This document shows positions 1-11,456 of a DNA stretch of 45,787 nucleotides, piece by piece. The DNA is from Acanthaster planci (taxonomy: Eukaryota; Echinodermata; Asteroidea; Valvatida; Acanthasteridae): positions 9,909 to 55,695 of the forward strand of contig NW_019091553.1 in the NCBI RefSeq assembly GCF_001949145.1, read 5' to 3'. The notes beneath the pieces were generated by a model. That model had not been told where the DNA came from and searched no databases. It saw only the letters and a list, made by a program, of their open reading frames with translations. Numbering within the stretch: the stretch's first letter is position 1; every line of letters starts with the position of its first letter. A program made the translations under genes and the position numbers.

Positions 1-120
1 ACACGTCCGTGGTTCTTGCACGCGTTCTGCGTGTATGCAAAGACCATACATGCTGCAATAAATTAGTTGTGCGAACTAAGCTTGCTCCGCGTCAAACGCG
101 CATATACATGCGCGCCCCAT
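1..120 (+). repeat. dispersed repeat family X, copy 1 (partial)
   Basis: Bases 1-50 are close to the reverse complement of 31271-31330, sharing the stretch around 'ttcttgcacgcgttctgcg'. Bases 56-115 resemble 27182-27243, sharing 'gctccgcgtcaaacgc'. The same family also appears at 26597-26720. This is therefore a fragment of a dispersed element cut by the window edge. No coding capacity or terminal structure is visible, so the transposon class is unknown. Confidence 0.6.
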
Positions 121-158
121 GACGCGCCTATAAGGTGAATACCGTTGATCCCCATATT

Positions 159-485
159 GGGCGCGTTCGATTAGCTTCCCTGAATACACCAGTGTTACAC
201 CAAGGGAAGCCTCGAAATGAGGCTAATCGAACGCTGCAGCGTATTCTCCAAGGCATGCTGGGAAAACGGTCAAGTCCCCGCCACGTTCCATCATGTACGT
301 CCATGCTCGAACAGTCCATCCGTGACGTCACTACACCCGGACAGCCTCCAGAGACGTTGCTCGCCAGCCAGAGTAATGGTGCACGTGGCTGACACCAGGG
401 CAGGCACGAAGATCACGTGATGGCTAAGCAAATTCTTTCGTGTAAGTTTGACTTACACGTACGTGTAAGCTAATCGAACGCACCC
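159..485. mobile_element. short foldback element (MITE) with 19-bp terminal inverted repeats
   Basis: The left end 'gggcgcgttcgattagctt' is inverted at the right end (467-485) with one mismatch. A third, internal copy of the 'ctaatcgaacgc' motif lies at about 223-234. The element is 327 bp and non-coding. GGG-start ends of this sort occur in several DNA-transposon superfamilies. I could not find a convincing target-site duplication, so the superfamily is unassigned. Confidence 0.6.
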
Positions 486-1965
486 TTATAATTATGTCTG
501 TTGTTGATGGGCGTAAGCGCGCAACTTTTGGAATACGTTTAGGACTCGCTTTACGTTTATGTACATGTATGTTCCATTGATTTCCAATAGACTAAGTGTA
601 AGCCTTTACCATACCTTTTTCCAATCAATGGTGTTCGGTGAAGCATATGCACATGATTATAGTCACACATTACACAAAATAAGTCAAATTAACCCACTGC
701 TTCTAGATTTTTTTTTCTTGGACAGTTAGTTATTAAGCGACTCGAGACTCCAGTCTCGGACTCGGGTATTAAAGTGACTCGCGACTTGGACTCGACTCTG
801 ATGGCTCGAGTGCAAGGCACATTCGGGGTATTATATCAATGGTTGCCACGTACCGAAATGTCAAGGAATGGAAACCTCTGGTTTCTCAGGTTGCTGGAAG
901 TTTGTTCTTTTAGAGTAAATCACGTTTTTGGAAGTAATTCTCTTCTTTGTTCATTATTCACAAACGTCGATTTTAACCTGGCAAGTTCGCTACTCTATTA
1001 AGAGCGCCTTCTAACAATCTGGATCTGCGAACAGCCGCAGTTTTGCTACACTCGTGGGGTCATATAGGGATGGACCCACATTTTGCTGGGGGGGAGGTCT
1101 ATGAAGAGTGGGGTCCTTTAGGAGGGGTTGGCCTTGGGCTAAGGTTTAACACTGATCTAGTGCGAGCATTTTGAACCCATTCGCCGACTTGTGCAAATGA
1201 TGTACATGTAAATATAGTCCTACATAGTCCGTCGGCCGGTGCGTAGTACGCGGGGTAGGTGTGTACAGTACACGTTCATGTATATTGAGTAATAGCATTG
1301 GTGTTAGCAAGACAGACAAGCTTTGCGTGTGTAGCACACACCACTAGCACTGTGGGGGTAACTTTCTACAAATGCATGTATTTATTAACACATACGAAAG
1401 TGTTTCCCCGGGCAGTTTACAAACAAACCCTGGTTAGCGATATAAGATACTCTCGAAGATATAAGACACTCTCGGCGCCTTTAGAAAGGGCAGCTGGCAC
1501 AATTCGAAGCGGAAATTTGTCAACCTCGGAAGGTGACCGAAGGGCATAAACGCTGGGGTGTGGGGTAAGTCCCCCCCCCCTTCCAACTTTTGATCGGGGC
1601 AAGGGGCTACCGAATGATAACCAAACTTTTTTGAGGTGAACAGAAAATTAATTTCGAGGAATTTTTCGGACTTCCAACAACCAAATTGTATTCATCAACA
1701 CTGAAAAAGGGGAGAGGGGGCTACGCTGTTTTGACGTAACTTAGGTTCAGGGTGTAAAGTGTACATATCACAGATGTGCAATTTTTTAAAATTTACATCA
1801 TCCCATATCCCTCCCAGTCCCCGCCATATGCCACTGGAAGTGATGATCTTTGAAGGGAAATTGAGGACATCATCCTTGAAGACATCAGACCAACCCTAAG
1901 TTTATACAGTTAGGGATGATAAACCCAGGCTTTAATTGAGTGCCTGTTTTGGAACAATTTGGCAT
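486..1965. other. non-coding stretch, low-complexity GACTCG patch
   Basis: No gene or recognisable transposon is seen. Bases 738-805 hold degenerate 'gactcg' repeats on both strands. Short homopolymer runs (C about 1571-1580, G about 1089-1095) are present. Small open frames here show no family resemblance. Confidence 0.5.
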
Positions 1966-4184
1966 TTATTATTTGATACAGGTTCTCAGAACAATGAGGC
2001 TATTTTATACAAAATGCAACTTATCATTAAAATAAACGATAACAAAGATGATCGAAAACAATTATGAAAGGGCCAAAAACCTCATTTCATTTTATCCATG
2101 GGAAGTAAACGAAAGGCAGCACTTAAGGCAAACAAATAAAAAAAAACCAGTCATGATGGTACCCTGCATGTTTTAATTCAAAGTGGATTGTGAAAAGTTT
2201 ACTAATTCAGTTCCATTACTCACTGAACACTTATGCAGATGGGCATTTCCTCATAAAAGTTGCATCAAGTCACACCGTCAATGACATTATTAATTATTAT
2301 CATTAATAGTTGTAATTGATGAACAAAAAGGTGTTTTACAAAAAATGAAAGTGGAATTAAAGGTACAAGTAGTGGTACTACTTAGCATTTTCAAGCTTTT
2401 TCAAAAACCTCTTTTTAAGAATTGGCTTTAATGATAAGGTCGGTAACACTAACAGTGTGATCACGTGTCCACTTTTGTGTGGAACTGCCTAGACGACAAT
2501 GAAGAAAAAGGTAGAAAAAGAGAAATGTACTCAACTCCTGTTGCTGCAGTGGTATCAACGTTGGCACATGTTTATAGTGTCGGTTATCTCTAATCAACAT
2601 GACTTCTAATGTTTGATCACAGGCTGCCTTACACTAAACTAGCGAATATATACAGGAAAGGAAGCTGCTACCAAAGAAACTTTTCGTTGCCACATAGCTG
2701 ACAGCTAGGGCTTGCCTACATTCATTCACAGCTTCTGAATGAAACATGCATTGGTATAAGTCACACACTGTTAAAAAGATTGCAGCCATCTATGTTATCC
2801 GTCCAAATCTGCAATATCCACACTAAATACACAATTTCTAGGAAAAGCCCGCTGCCAGCAATCTCTAGTTCTGGAGTGATGTTATCATTTGCTACTCTCA
2901 CTTACTGTGAACAATTTACTGATGCTAGACATCTCTTCATATAAAAGTGACAGCTTGTTATTCATGCAAATTGAAATACAACCGTTTTCGATTCAATCTG
3001 CAGAGTTCAAGGCTCAAATTATATCCATCATGTTTGAGTCAGTGACCAGAAGAATACATGTATTTGGTTCAGACACACCAGTCCAAATCATGGAGAGAAA
3101 AAAATCATTTCATGTCATGACATGGTTTCTTAATTAAACATGTACACGTACATTGTATACTGTATTCCTAGACCAAAGTTGCTTTGAATTACAAGCATTT
3201 CCAGTGAAGACTAAAAGACAGCCCCAAAATAAATAATCAAAATAGCCAATACATAAATGAAATATTGAAATAATTCATCGACAGGAACAAAAAGAGAAGT
3301 GTATCATTTGCGTACTACCTTGCCTGGAGGCCCTGGACTTGATTAAACCACAGAAAGTCAAGCTGTACTTAATTAGAATTATGACATACTGCATCAGTAA
3401 ACTTAAACCTTGATAAGCACACGCTGACAACACAACAAGATTATGCAGAGCAAATTCTAAAATCTCCATTTTCCTGCTTTTCACTCTACCTATAATAACA
3501 GTACTACATGTACAAGCATTACCTGAACAAAGCAATTCTGTACATATATACCAAGAAAAGACTGAGTAAAGACACCGGCACACTAGCAAGTCTAGCTTTC
3601 GTGAGATCATCTACAAATACATGTACATAGATGTCAAAATTCCCACCTTATGGTACACATCATCCTCGTCTATTTGGAACTGTACATGTACATGTACTTG
3701 CAAGTAACAAATGGTCTACTGCTGTCACCTCATACAAGTGCAAAATTCAATGGGAATGTCCACTCTGAAATGTGCTCATATACAAGTAAATGTATCTATA
3801 CACTAAAACCAACAGTTTTTGAACAAACCGTACAAGTGAAACAAGCATGGGCAAACTTCCACAAAAAACAAATACACTTATGGCACATGCCATTATTCCA
3901 GAAATATAAAAAAGCCATACATGTAGTTTACAGTACTTCAAATAATTATCTTACAAATACATGCAAGGGTGCTAAAAAATCCAGTCAATTCTCAAAGAAA
4001 TTGTTGACATGCTTCACAGAGGTACCGGGTAACTACCATTACAGGCTAAATTCGTTAACATTATTAAACATTAAAAAATAAAAAAAAGACAAAAAAATCA
4101 GACACATAAAGTGCTTTTAATCATAAATGATCATAACATAGGCTGTTTCAAGCTATTTCACCTCCAGATTTTCTCAAAATGCTA
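1966..4184 (-). other. AT-rich region downstream of the zinc-finger gene, possible 3' UTR
   Basis: This stretch follows the zinc-finger stop codon on the minus strand. It has no transposon features I recognise, unlike most of the window. On the minus strand an ATTAAA lies at 4116-4121, about 64 bases past the stop, and an AATAAA at 1965-1970. Either could be a polyadenylation signal, so a short or a 2.2-kb 3' UTR is possible. This is inference; open frames in the region look random. Confidence 0.3.
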
Positions 4185-7100
4185 TCAATTGTGAGGCTCT
4201 CTAAATATATGGGTGATAAATCCATACTTATCCCCACAATTTCGACCGCAGGTGTGGCACTCAAATGGATCATTCCGACCATGCCATCCCATGTGAATGG
4301 TATGCATGACCATATCAAGAAATATTATACCACAATGGGTGCATTTCAGATTGCTTGATATTTTGGACAGGCAATCTGCACATTTCTGTTCTGAGACTGG
4401 TTCTTTCTTTGAGGCAGGAGAAGGCATAGTCTGAGCTTTGGCCTCTTTAACTTGATGTGTATTATTCTTAGTTGGATTGTGTGTAGCTGATACACTTGTG
4501 TGGACTGATCCCTCTGAGCTTAATGTACTCGGGGGACGATCTTCAGCAATCTGACTGCTATCTGGCTGTGAAATTTCCACTCGCACATTGCCAGCAACTG
4601 ACTGTTTAGAAGAATTTGATCTGTTTGGACTCGCTGCAGCTGGGGCTGGATATACATTGACTGGATGTGGTTGTGGGCTAGAATCCATGATTTCTGACTC
4701 ATTAGGCACCACCTCCTGTCTATCTCCCTCTTCGTTCAGAGTGTCTTCATCATCTGCTTGAACTGTTGCAGTGTAGTCCTCAAATGCCAGACGCTTCCCA
4801 CGATGTTTGGTTAGGATGTGCTTTTTGATGTTGGACTTTTTAGTGAACCTCGTAGTGCAGTACACACAACCGTGAACACCTTTCCCAAAGTGCTTTTCCA
4901 TGTGTGTATACAGTTGAGTAAGATACTTGGCTCTAAATGAACACCTGATACACTGGTACATCTGGGCATTGTTATGATGCTGCATGTGAGCTTTCAGAAC
5001 AGCTTGAGAGGAAAACAATTTCCCACACTTTTTACAGTCAAAGGGTACGATATTAAGGTGTTTACACATGTGTCGGACATAAGAATTCCCTTGAGTAAAG
5101 CTCTGGCCACATTTATTGCAAGTCATTGTTTTAGGCAGAGCACGCTTCTTACCTCCTGCCATTTGTTCTTTCATTTTGTCATCTTGCAGTCTGTTTTCTC
5201 TACCACTTGCCAATTTCTCTGCTAGTATTTTGTCTGCAAGTTTTGGGAGTCTAATTTTCAGTTTAAGTTTGGAACTCTGCTTTGCTGCAGCTGCCAGTGC
5301 TTCTTTTGAGATAGCTTTGCTATGAAAGGCAACCACATGTCTTTTAAGAGCTTCCCCAATCTGAAAAACTTTTTCACAGATGCCGCACTGAAAGCTGAAC
5401 TTTTTGCGTTCACGATGTGCTCTCATATGACCACATAGAGATGTCACTGCCAGGAAACATTTCCCACAATTTCTGCATTTATATGGGTTTCCACTGGCAG
5501 TTGCATGTAGCAATTTGATATGGCTTAGGCATTTACAAAGGGCAGGAAATACTTTGCGGCAAAGGGTGCATTCAAATCTTTTTCTCCCGCTTGGTGCAAG
5601 ACCCTCTTTCAGGTAATTATATCCAACCATATTTGGGCCAGATTTCTGACAAATGGTACACTGACATTCTTCGAAGGCAATTTTGACTTGTTTCTGTGTG
5701 CCACTTGGACCAGCAACATCTGAATCTACTTGTAACGCCTCAGTACTTGCCTCTAAATCTTGGTCATCAACACTGCCTTCTCCCTCTTTTTGATCTTGCA
5801 CAACACCATGGGTCATTTTGTGCAATTGCAACAAGTTTTTTCTTGCAAAGGCTCTGCCACATTGATTGCATATGAAAGGTCTGTTACTTTCAGGTGACTG
5901 GGAAGCAGCCCCTTTGCTTTCTGCAACTTCTGTGGGAAGTTTTTCCCCCTTATGGATTGTAATAATGTGATTGAATAGATGGTTTTTCTGAGTGAAGTTT
6001 CGTTCACAGTACTTACAATCAAAAGGTCGCTCATTTGTATGTTTTCGTAAGTGCTTTTGAACATCACGACTACTTACTGCAGTGTAATCACAGTGTGGAC
6101 AGGTGGCCATTTTGTTTGGCTCATGTACTTTACGGCGATGATACCAAAGCCCACTTGAAGAGGCACCAACGAAGTCACAATCATCACAAGGGAATCCTAC
6201 ACCCCCCTGTCTATGTTCAAGAGAATCATCATTACCAACAAGCCTCCCAGGGCTGGGGCCTCTTTCAAGCATTTGGCGTAAACTTGGTGGCTCTTCATCG
6301 TGGTCATCAAGATGGCCATTCCCAGCACTTCTGTTCTCAATGTCAACATCGCCTTCACTGCTGGGCCTACGGACTGTACCTATCTCACTACGGGACAACA
6401 TCATATTTTCATTAGAATCTTCATGATCCACCCAGGTGCCTTCCTCCTGCTCTAATTCACCATCTGGCTCAACATCAGACAATGCCTCTGACTTGATGAT
6501 AAGCTGGCCTGGTGTCAAATCATGCTTCTCTGCAGTAGGGGACTGGCTTCCTTCATGGGATGGAGAGCTATCATCTACTGGCATTTCTTCACTATCAACA
6601 GGTTCGTCCATGGAGAGAGCATGGTACTGTTCCATGTGGGCATAGTACCTTTGCTTATAAACAAATGTCAGACCACAAATTTGACAGCAGTGCCATTCTT
6701 TTTGTTTGTCTTCTTCTGTTGGATGCATCTTCTTTTGGTGGTACCACATGCTACCATGGCTTTTGCATGTGAATTCACACTCACTGCACTGAAATGTGTT
6801 ACCTGTGGTTTCATTTCCACTACTCCCTTCAGTTTGACGTCCTTCTTCCATAGCTGACAAATCCTTTTTATGGACTTGAATACAATGTTTTTCAAAGTTT
6901 TTCAGTGTCTGGTAGCTCCTTCCACAATCAACACACTTAAAATCTTGGGGAAGTTCACGAGTGTGTTGTTTTGCATGTGCCCGGAATTCTTGTACAGATC
7001 TCGTTGCAAAATTACAGTGGTCACAAGTGCGCCAAGGACCCTCGTACTCTAAGCCGTGGCGTTTTTGATGTTGGGCAAGATAGACTGGGGATGTAGCCAA

Positions 7101-7235
7101 GTAACCACACAGGTGACAACTAAGCATAGCATCACCCCCACTCATACTGAGTGAGGGTCTCACTGCAGAAATTGCCCTTTCTTTGATGTGTTCAGGTCGT
7201 CTGACACCTGTTGGACGAATACATACAGTACACAT
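4185..7235 (-). CDS. C2H2 zinc-finger protein with Ikaros/Hunchback-type C-terminal finger pair
   Basis: This is probably a nuclear sequence-specific DNA-binding transcription regulator. The open frame has no introns and runs to 7247, where the first in-frame codon is TTG. The first ATG is at 7235-7233 (about 1016 residues). A second candidate ATG is at 7145, just before the first finger, and an upstream exon joined near the 'cag' at 7248-7250 cannot be excluded. Numbering from the TTG, C2H2 fingers lie at about 44-64, 75-95, 105-126, 154-175, 188-209, 354-375, 383-403, 411-432, 460-480, 560-581, 591-611, 621-642, 710-730, 738-758, 766-786 and 794-815. Acidic and Ser/Pro-rich linkers separate the groups (about 215-350, 480-525, 820-950). 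The last pair (about 969-989 and 997-1019) carries 'HTIHMGWHG' and 'DPFEC', as in the dimerisation fingers of Ikaros-family proteins and Hunchback; TRPS1 has a related pair. Few canonical TGEKP linkers occur, unlike KRAB-type arrays. I infer DNA binding by the N-terminal groups and self- or partner-association through the tail. An orthologue name cannot be given safely. Confidence 0.9.
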   Translation of the reverse strand: MCTVCIRPTGVRRPEHIKERAISAVRPSLSMSGGDAMLSCHLCGYLATSPVYLAQHQKRHGLEYEGPWRTCDHCNFATRSVQEFRAHAKQHTRELPQDFKCVDCGRSYQTLKNFEKHCIQVHKKDLSAMEEGRQTEGSSGNETTGNTFQCSECEFTCKSHGSMWYHQKKMHPTEEDKQKEWHCCQICGLTFVYKQRYYAHMEQYHALSMDEPVDSEEMPVDDSSPSHEGSQSPTAEKHDLTPGQLIIKSEALSDVEPDGELEQEEGTWVDHEDSNENMMLSRSEIGTVRRPSSEGDVDIENRSAGNGHLDDHDEEPPSLRQMLERGPSPGRLVGNDDSLEHRQGGVGFPCDDCDFVGASSSGLWYHRRKVHEPNKMATCPHCDYTAVSSRDVQKHLRKHTNERPFDCKYCERNFTQKNHLFNHIITIHKGEKLPTEVAESKGAASQSPESNRPFICNQCGRAFARKNLLQLHKMTHGVVQDQKEGEGSVDDQDLEASTEALQVDSDVAGPSGTQKQVKIAFEECQCTICQKSGPNMVGYNYLKEGLAPSGRKRFECTLCRKVFPALCKCLSHIKLLHATASGNPYKCRNCGKCFLAVTSLCGHMRAHRERKKFSFQCGICEKVFQIGEALKRHVVAFHSKAISKEALAAAAKQSSKLKLKIRLPKLADKILAEKLASGRENRLQDDKMKEQMAGGKKRALPKTMTCNKCGQSFTQGNSYVRHMCKHLNIVPFDCKKCGKLFSSQAVLKAHMQHHNNAQMYQCIRCSFRAKYLTQLYTHMEKHFGKGVHGCVYCTTRFTKKSNIKKHILTKHRGKRLAFEDYTATVQADDEDTLNEEGDRQEVVPNESEIMDSSPQPHPVNVYPAPAAASPNRSNSSKQSVAGNVRVEISQPDSSQIAEDRPPSTLSSEGSVHTSVSATHNPTKNNTHQVKEAKAQTMPSPASKKEPVSEQKCADCLSKISSNLKCTHCGIIFLDMVMHTIHMGWHGRNDPFECHTCGRNCGDKYGFITHIFREPHN

Positions 7236-7402
7236 AAATGTTGACAACTGATACCAAATGTCCCTTTACGGGCCAGTATGCTGGGGGGAGGGGTGGTTCA
7301 AGTAAACCAACATTTACAGGTGTACAGTACATTGCGATTGAAAGTCAACACCAAAATGGGAAAAGTTTGTCACATTTTTTCTCTTCCAAGGGAATTCTTT
7401 TT

Positions 7403-7668
7403 CATTTCACAAATTGTGAAAAAGTGTGCCAAAAGTGGGAAAATTCTTCACAGATTTTCCCCCCAAGTGGGAAAAGATTTTCAAGCTTTTTCCCACAAAT
7501 GGGAAAAAATTTTCACAGATTTTCCCACAGGTGGGAAATGATTTTCACACATTTTCCCACAAGTGGAAAAGATTTTCACAGATTTTCCCACAAGTGAGAA
7601 AAGATTTTTGCCCTTTTTCTCACAAGAGGGAAAAAATTTTCATAGATTTTCTCTGGTAGTGGGGAAAT
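7403..7668. repeat. 32-bp tandem repeat array, about 8 units, each unit palindromic
   Basis: The 'gtggga' phase marker recurs at 7435, 7467, 7499, 7531, 7563, 7594, 7626 and 7659, giving spacings of 31-33 bases. A typical unit reads 'gtgggaaaagattttcac' and then 'agattttcccac', so each unit carries inverted GTGGGAAAA / TTTTCCCAC halves. The array starts about 170 bases upstream of the zinc-finger start codon. Spurious open frames through it are translations of the repeat. Confidence 0.9.
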
Positions 7669-9080
7669 AATTTTGCAAGCTTTCTTCATTTAGTACACAT
7701 ATCAAAACCATAATTACGAAATTAAGAAGGAGCTCTCACAATCAATCGGGTTCCGAAGTCAGCAGTCCCGAATGTCATTCGATTCTGTCATTAGTGTCAA
7801 AAAAATCAACTGCAAAAAAAGCGAGTAAAATCCATATATCGATGTACAACACAAGCTTTAAAAAAAGAGTGCAAAAAAGCACCGCCAAACCATCATCATT
7901 TTACGACTGGACCGATCACATTTTCTTCAAATATGTTCCCGAAAACTGCAGTCCAAAATACTCATCGTGGCGATTTTGCGGTTTCTATCAATCTCTCGCG
8001 GTGACGTTAGAGAAACATTTTGCTACATTGTGGCCTGTTTGACCTTTGACATCAACCCAGATAGTGCGCCCTCTTTTTTATTCGATATTCATGAACCCCT
8101 CCACGGAATGGCGATGTTCCACGATTTTTCTCTTCGGAACAATTTTTCTTAAAAGAAAATCCGTCATTCTGAATAACGTTCGCGGAAAAATAACGTTCGA
8201 GACATAAAATACGATTCAAGATGAAAAGCCTATGCTCAGAGTTGTTAATTTTAATTTTATTTTCAGCAAAGTTCTCCCCAAAATAACCGGCAAAATGAAA
8301 ATCGCGCATGGAATTTTCGAGCACTACATGTGACAGCATTTTCGGTATTCTCGAACATAATGCAGTTTCTGTCAAAATTATCAAACGTGATCAAAATTCT
8401 GTCAAACATGTAAAATATAATATTCGCAATAAATATATTGTACTCATTATAAATTTTTGATGCAGCCAAACTTAAAGATAATTTTTGGTGGTCGAAATAT
8501 ACAAGACCTGGCAAATATGTTGGTATAGTGAGAGACAATGAAGAGAGCCAAACTTTTCTCATCATTTTCTGTCAATTTTGAGCTTTTTTTTTGTGGCTTA
8601 TATTTTTTTAAAGTTATTTCTTAGGTGCTTTAAAATACATAAGTCGAAAAATATACTGAATTCCCCTTCTTGTTTTTGAAGTTTTGAAATCAAGTCCTCT
8701 GGTGTAAACACTTTGACATAAAACTTTAAATGAATTCAACTCCATTTGATTTGCACTAAGCCTAAGAAATACCAAATGGCCACCATAAGTACTTATTATG
8801 CCTAATTATCCCCATATAATTATTTTTATAAATCTGAAGGTGCTAATTTGTATTTTACATGATCAAAGTCACTCTTTTAGAAGTTTTGAAAAAATGACAG
8901 CCGAAGTTGCATTTTGGTCCATTTTATGAAGAACATGCCGTATGCACATGCAAAATTGTCAGAAAAAATGACTGTAACTACACGTATATGTAGATCATAA
9001 AGCTAAACTACCGATACATGATGTACATGTACACATGTATGTACATGTATTTCTACCAAAACTTTCCTATTATGTAAAGG
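7669..9080. other. AT-rich non-coding stretch
   Basis: No gene, RNA or mobile element is recognised. The predicted short frames are unlike any family I know. TACATGTA-type simple sequence begins near 9015-9050. Confidence 0.5.
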
Positions 9081-9470
9081 TCTAAATGCAAATTAGCCTT
9101 AGCATGCAGTGTAATACCCCCCCCCCCCGAAACCACTGAAGCATGTCTCTTTGAAGATACACATGTACATTGAATATCTTGTCTGAGGTATCAAGATGGG
9201 TGGTAGGCTGAAGACAAGTGAGGCATCAAGGGATATTAGGCAAAACACATGGAAACAAAGCTGTACATGTACATATACCCAAACATGCGTGCCCAACTAT
9301 CGGGTAAACACAAGAAACAAAGTCACGCTTAAGTGGTTCCAGGGGGGAGTTGTGCACTGCATGCTAAGGCTAATTTGCATTTTATGAATGAAGGAATCAA
9401 CCACTTCTTCAAACGGTGGTGCAAATGGTAATACTGTACATGGTGAGTCTTGACGAAGAGGACAAAATGT
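9081..9470. repeat. inverted-repeat cluster related to the 41.8-42.1 kb repeat
   Basis: Bases 9083-9111 and 9355-9383 are an almost perfect inverted pair around 'gcaaattagccttagcatgc'. Bases 9345-9465 match 41845-41945 in reverse complement, sharing 'ggttgattccttcatt'. Bases 9128-9153 match 41950-41975 in direct orientation, sharing 'ccactgaagcatgtctcttt'. At 9440-9462, 'gtgagtcttgac' and 'gaggac' also resemble the 3' flank of the recombinase fragment at 42.1 kb. This is probably a decayed end region of the same element family. Confidence 0.6.
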
Positions 9471-9550
9471 AATTGGCACATATATACATGTACATTTATA
9501 CAGCACACATAACATTTCCAACTGGTTTGTACTTTCCTACATGTGCTGTA

Positions 9551-10795
9551 CAGTCGACTCTCGTTATTACAAAATCGGCTGTAAGAAAATTCCAGTTACA
9601 TGTATAACAAACACATACATGTATCTGTGGTCCCAGCAAAAATGTGCACATTTCTATGGGGAGAAAACTTGTTACAATGAAATCCCAGCTACAACAAATG
9701 TTTTGGTGACTACGTTGAGTAAAAGTTACACACTCAAAATATTCTACAAATATATTAGAGGGTCCTGAGAGCCATGGAACTGGGGAATTGAAGAAATAAG
9801 GCACCGAACCTCTGGCCCGGACTCTGGGCTTCCAATTCTGAGCAATTTGGATGCAATCAGGTCCAAAAGTGGCACTACGTGCATTTAGCCATTTTGCAGG
9901 TTGATGCATTTTCCAAATGGCTACTTTTCCTTGCAGTGAAATTTCCTTCATTTTAGGGTGGTCTACTTTGGGTGAGAATTTCTCAAAAATTGATTGGTCA
10001 ACCCACTAAAAATTGAAAGCTGAAAGAAGACATGTCAATTATCATTTTTCTGTGCAGCCAGAACACCTGTGAGAGTTGTATTTTTTAAATGTTTGTGAAG
10101 TATGGGGATTTATTACTGCTGTCAATGTGAAATTATTTGCTTCAGTGCACCCCTGAGATCCCTTTATAAGGGCCTGTGTAAGCCGACAAATGGTGCACCA
10201 TCTTCTGGGATTACTAGACCCAGAGGGAGTCGAGCAAAGACAGTGATGGTGGCTACAGAGGACATAAAACAGAAGAGGCCCCCCCAGAAAGTTACAAACG
10301 GCAATGCCCACGTACCAAACCTTCGTTTTGTAAAGTTTAAAAAAAAAAATTTCTGTGAATGAATTTGCAGAAATTTTGATTTTTTTGACTTGTGACTGTA
10401 AAGCTGCATTCGTAGACAATGCGTGCGATGTACAACCCTGTTTTGACCTGGTATACGTACATGTACATGCACTGGTTGCTGCATTTCCAAACCTTATTTA
10501 GTGATGGTTCGGCACTGTGGGAACCAGTGCAGCATTGCTTCAACTGCATTGTGCACGTGTTTTCACCACCATGATTTGTAAACGCTCTTATAAATGGGTT
10601 GTCAAAGATGCTTTTCATGCAATAGAGTCACAAAAACCTTTCATTGTAACAGCAATTTTGTACAATGCGATTTCCCTCAAACAGATTTTCTCCTAATAGA
10701 AATGTGCACATTTTTGCCAGGACCAAAGATGTGTGTTTGTTATAACTGGAGTTTTGTTATAGCCAAATTCGAGACATACCGGTAAGAGTCGACTG
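9551..10795. mobile_element. non-autonomous pogo/Tigger-like DNA transposon
   Basis: Both ends begin 'cagtcgactct' and are flanked by TA (9549-9550 and 10796-10797), the expected TA duplication. The arms extend about 180 bases: 9551-9730 matches the reverse complement of 10615-10795 with scattered differences, sharing 'aaaaatgtgcacatttct'. The 880-bp interior has no transposase resemblance. CAGT-start ends with TA targets are typical of the Tc1/mariner-pogo group; assignment to pogo rests on end sequence only. Confidence 0.75.
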
Positions 10796-11158
10796 TAAAT
10801 GTTCATGTTCACACATGTACATGTACATACATGTTAAATGTAGATGTATATCTATTCAACTGATTTACCATCTTGTACGTGTTGTAAGGCCAAGATAAAG
10901 TACAAATACATGTACATGTGTATGTACTCAGTAAAATGCACAGCAAGTGCCATTCACTACCGGTACAAGATCTACAGGAGCCCAGCATTTGAGCATTTTC
11001 ATGAAACACAGCTGTGCTCTAAAATTTACAAAGATAGCCAGGGTCATTAATATCACCTGTTTAACCACTTGTTGCCAGATGACATTTAAACACACAAAAT
11101 TTTATCACATATCTGTTCCATAAAGGATGTGTACACTCGTTTAAGAATTCCTAAATTC

Positions 11159-11456
11159 CAACGGGATCTTCCATTCTAGTAAGAAAACACTCATCTCTGT
11201 TTACCTACCGGGGTACATTTGCATATCTGCATGCATGCGCATCAAACCTCGCTAAAAATCACCTAAGCCACACCCTCCACGCCCACTGCATGCCCCCCCC
11301 ATACAAGGCCATGTATATGTAGCACTACCACTCGTCCTAGCTTTTTTGGTTTTTTGTTTTTAGGTCTCTCTCCCAATTTTCTTGTCTTTTTTTTTTAACA
11401 GGGAGGGAAGGTAAACAGAGGTGAGTGTTTTCTTACTAGAATGGAAAATCCTGTTG
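11159..11456. mobile_element. foldback MITE, about 50-bp inverted arms
   Basis: The left arm (11159-11209) and right arm (11406-11456) are inverted copies with only a few mismatches, sharing 'ccattctagtaagaaaacac'. The 200-bp centre is pyrimidine-rich and contains a C run and T runs. No clear target-site duplication is visible, so the superfamily is unassigned. Confidence 0.75.

Noticed and set aside
3650-4081. 143-codon plus-strand open frame downstream of the zinc-finger gene
   Set aside because: Composition is that of AT-rich translated DNA with TACATGTA runs; no domain and no splice context.
7403-7668. CRISPR-like regular repeats
   Set aside because: Units are contiguous with no unique spacers and the genome is animal; the same applies to the array at 42672-42843.
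9496-9951. 151-residue minus-strand open frame
   Set aside because: It runs across the left end and arm of the pogo-like element and continues in its flank; the translation has no family resemblance.
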